Source of the DNA: Bradyrhizobium erythrophlei
Lineage (GTDB): Bacteria; Pseudomonadota; Alphaproteobacteria; Rhizobiales; Xanthobacteraceae
DNA: 64,000 bases
Direction of reading: 5' to 3'
Assembly: GCA_900129675.1 (NCBI GenBank)
Contig: FSRD01000001.1
Span: 795,501-859,500 of the forward strand
Shown here one piece after another: positions 62,056 through 64,000 of the stretch (its first letter is position 1; every line of letters starts with the position of its first letter). Under the pieces are notes generated by a model that searched no databases, had not been told where the DNA came from, and saw only the letters and a program-made list of their open reading frames with translations. Made by a program: the position numbers and the translations under genes.

Positions 62056-63063
62056 TTATTGTATCACCTCGTTGGCCACGATCTGGTTCCAATCCGGAAA
62101 GCCGCTGATCAACGGCCGGATCGAGGCCACTTTGTGAAGGCCGGCGTCGGCTCGTGGCTGCAGGTCACCCGAGAGATGGCGAAGTAGCAGCTTCCCAGCC
62201 GCCGAGAGAGTTTCTTCACCTCGATGCACGATATCGATCTGTCGCTCGGCCCAGTCGTCGGCCAGACTGACCCCCTTCAGGCCCATAGGTCTGCCGATTG
62301 CCTCGAAGGCTGCATCCGGCATGATTCCAATTCCGAGACCGGACTGGACCATACGCAAAAGAGCATCAAAACTGGAAACGTGAAGTTTCAGCTTGAGCGG
62401 CACCGAAATATGTTCGGCATAGGCAAGGAGCAATTGGTAGGCCGCGCTGTGCGCCTGCAGTCCAATGTGATGGTAGTCGAGCGTTTCCCGAACCGAGACC
62501 TCACGCCGATCTGCGAGCGGATGATCTTTGTCGACGACTAGAATAAGCCTGATCGATCTGTACTGAACTCGTTCCAACCGGCCGCTGTCGATTATGCTGG
62601 AACATAGACCGATGTCGGCGACGCCCCTTTCCACCTCGTCCACAACGGATCGGCTCGACCGCTCGCCGAGATCGACCATTATTTCGGGATGGGACGCCAG
62701 AAAAGTGCCGAGGTCCTTCGGAAGGAATTGGACAATCGCGCCCAAGTTGGCCCGCAGCCGTACGAACCCGCGGACGCCGCGTGCATATTCCTTCAATTCG
62801 ACGCCGATACTTTCGATGTTCTCCAGCATCCTCCGGGAATATCTCAGAACAGTTTCCCCGGCGGAGGTCAGCGTCATTCCGTTTGCGCCCCGATAAAACA
62901 ACTCGGCTTTGACCGCGTTCTCCAGGTCGGCGAGCCGCTTGCTCACGGCCGATGGAGCGATCGCCTCCCTCCTTGCTGCTCTTGTGAGAGTTCCTTCCTC
63001 GCAAATGGCGACGAACAACTGCAATGTAAGAATGTCGAGATCGCGCAGTGAGCGCCTGTCCAT
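62056..63063 (-). CDS. LysR-family transcriptional regulator
   Basis: 335 residues. The N-terminus LRDLDILTLQLFVAICEEGT is followed by the HTH GTLTRAARREAIAPSAVSKR (about 29-48), then MTLTSAGETVLRYSRRML and an effector domain with SRSVVDEVERGVADIGLCSS. It sits upstream of the TfdB-like operon on the same strand, separated by a strong terminator, and is divergent from another LysR gene. Likely regulator of the operon. Confidence 0.9.
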   Translation of the reverse strand: MDRRSLRDLDILTLQLFVAICEEGTLTRAARREAIAPSAVSKRLADLENAVKAELFYRGANGMTLTSAGETVLRYSRRMLENIESIGVELKEYARGVRGFVRLRANLGAIVQFLPKDLGTFLASHPEIMVDLGERSSRSVVDEVERGVADIGLCSSIIDSGRLERVQYRSIRLILVVDKDHPLADRREVSVRETLDYHHIGLQAHSAAYQLLLAYAEHISVPLKLKLHVSSFDALLRMVQSGLGIGIMPDAAFEAIGRPMGLKGVSLADDWAERQIDIVHRGEETLSAAGKLLLRHLSGDLQPRADAGLHKVASIRPLISGFPDWNQIVANEVIQ

Positions 63064-63237
63064 CGTTTCCTCCTTTGCCGGCCGTCGTGCCGGACCGGTG
63101 CCACCTTTCGATGGGCTTCTGAAAAACGAGAAAATCGAGCCGGTTCCCCGGCTTGGTACCTCCCAGCAGCCTATTCCTTAGAAGTTCAAAGGAAAATAAG
63201 GCTTGAATTCCTTTCTTTCAGGATACTACACTCCGGA

Positions 63238-64000
63238 ATGAACGAGATAACTGGCCTTCCCGTGTTCGTGCAGGTGGCCGAGATGCAGAGCTTCGTCGCA
63301 GCGGGGCGCATTTTGGGTATTTCCGCGTCGGCGGTCGGAAAAAGCATTGCACGCTTGGAGGAGCGTCTTGGAGTTCGGCTCTTCCACCGCAGCACTCGCA
63401 GCATGCAGCTGACCCAGGAGGGTCTGATCTTTCTCGACCGCTGCCGACGGATCCTAAGCGAACTCAAATCCGCCGAACTCGAACTATTGGGAGCAATCGA
63501 ACTGCCTCGTGGCCGATTGCGCGTGAGTCTTCCGCTCGCCAGCGGACTGTTGCTGCCTCTGATCTGCGACTTCATGGAACAATATTCGGACGTCGAGTTG
63601 GATTTGAATTTCACGAACCGGAACGTCGACCTGATCGAAGAAGGATTTGACTTGGCAATTCGCGTGGGGGCTCTCGACGACTCTCGTCTCATGGCACGGC
63701 GGTGCACGGCGTTTCGCCTGATCTTGGTGGCTTCTCCAGAATACATCGCTCGGCGTGGACGCCCGAATAAGGCCTCAGATCTGTCCAACCACGACTGTCT
63801 TCACTTCCGGTTCGTCAGGAGCGGGAAGGTCTTCAAATGGCCCATTTCGGCAGTTCCGGGAGCACCCGATATCCGGCTGCCGATCCGCCTGACCGCGAAC
63901 GAAAACATGATGCTCATACAGGCGGCGAAGCGCGGCCTGGGCATCGCGTGCGTTCCCGACTTCACCGTTCGAGAGGCACTCGCTTCCGGAACGCTTTGTA
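63238..64000 (+). CDS. LysR-family transcriptional regulator (partial, runs off window)
   Basis: Starts ATG 63238 (MNEITGLPVFVQVAEMQSFV). The HTH is at about 20-39 (SFVAAGRILGISASAVGKSI), then ARLEERLGVRLFHRSTRS and an effector domain (RGRLRVSLPLASGLLLPLIC; EEGFDLAIRVGALDDSRLMA). 254 codons are visible; the last 40 or so lie beyond the window. No stop codon is seen in frame. Confidence 0.9.
   Translation, partial: MNEITGLPVFVQVAEMQSFVAAGRILGISASAVGKSIARLEERLGVRLFHRSTRSMQLTQEGLIFLDRCRRILSELKSAELELLGAIELPRGRLRVSLPLASGLLLPLICDFMEQYSDVELDLNFTNRNVDLIEEGFDLAIRVGALDDSRLMARRCTAFRLILVASPEYIARRGRPNKASDLSNHDCLHFRFVRSGKVFKWPISAVPGAPDIRLPIRLTANENMMLIQAAKRGLGIACVPDFTVREALASGTLC

Noticed and set aside
1..64000. 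CRISPR arrays, tRNA or rRNA genes, riboswitches, phage genes
   Set aside because: No regularly spaced repeats, cloverleaf-like sequence, rRNA segments or phage structural genes were recognised on reading both strands; short RNAs could still be missed without a covariance-model search.

Overview
The window reads as a GC-rich (roughly 60 percent by eye) alphaproteobacterial chromosome segment, probably Hyphomicrobiales (Bradyrhizobium or Beijerinckiaceae-like). This is judged from codon style, the abundance of LysR regulators, LivK-type binding proteins and CaiB CoA-transferases, and the insertion sequence types. It is an accessory catabolic region. Almost every intact gene is an oxygenase, hydrolase, CoA-metabolism enzyme, transporter or the regulator beside one. 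No rRNA, tRNA or CRISPR array was recognised.

Layout. (1) 1-7.3 kb: a minus-strand aromatic operon (FAH-family hydrolase, two FAD monooxygenases, VOC dioxygenase, LivK-like binding protein) divergent from a GntR regulator, with a 23-bp near-palindrome between them. Its last gene is broken by a nonsense codon and by a 962-bp element with terminal inverted repeats, an 8-bp target duplication and a mazEF toxin-antitoxin pair as its only recognisable cargo. (2) 7.3-15 kb: a minus-strand operon (cupin dioxygenase, 3-hydroxyacyl-CoA dehydrogenase, alpha/beta hydrolase, NTF2-like, CurA-like reductase) cut by a decayed IS and an amber codon, followed by a broken AraC regulator, a LysR regulator and a divergent MFS exporter. 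(3) 15.3-22.6 kb: an intact peptide-type ABC transporter operon with an amidase and a MetX-like hydrolase. (4) 22.6-24.4 kb: an IS graveyard holding a second copy of a 269-bp leader. (5) 24.5-30.6 kb: HpcH/HpaI aldolase, atypical SDR, MHS transporter, NTF2-like protein and an exported hydrolase. (6) 30.6-40.3 kb: CoA-ester genes (thiolase plus DUF35 pair, two acyl-CoA ligases, MaoC, CaiB CoA-transferase), then hmgA, a frameshifted maiA and a GST. (7) 40.4-50.4 kb: LysR, GMC oxidoreductase, aldehyde dehydrogenase, Gfo/Idh/MocA oxidoreductase, quinone oxidoreductase, nitroreductase, DUF2218, remnants of LysR and WrbA, and another LysR. (8) 50.5-64 kb: tandem Tat-type epoxide hydrolases, then a second aromatic module (LivK-like binding protein, quinone oxidoreductase, KstD/fumarate-reductase-like flavoprotein, VOC, NIPSNAP, FAH, TfdB-like hydroxylase) with two LysR regulators.

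How the genes fit together (inference). Modules 1 and 8 are built alike: ring hydroxylation by FAD monooxygenases, extradiol-type VOC cleavage, FAH-type hydrolysis and a lone periplasmic binding protein. The centre handles CoA-activated side chains and homogentisate. At least a dozen genes are broken or partial, often at IS junctions or short duplications, so the region is being reshuffled and decaying while several modules remain intact.
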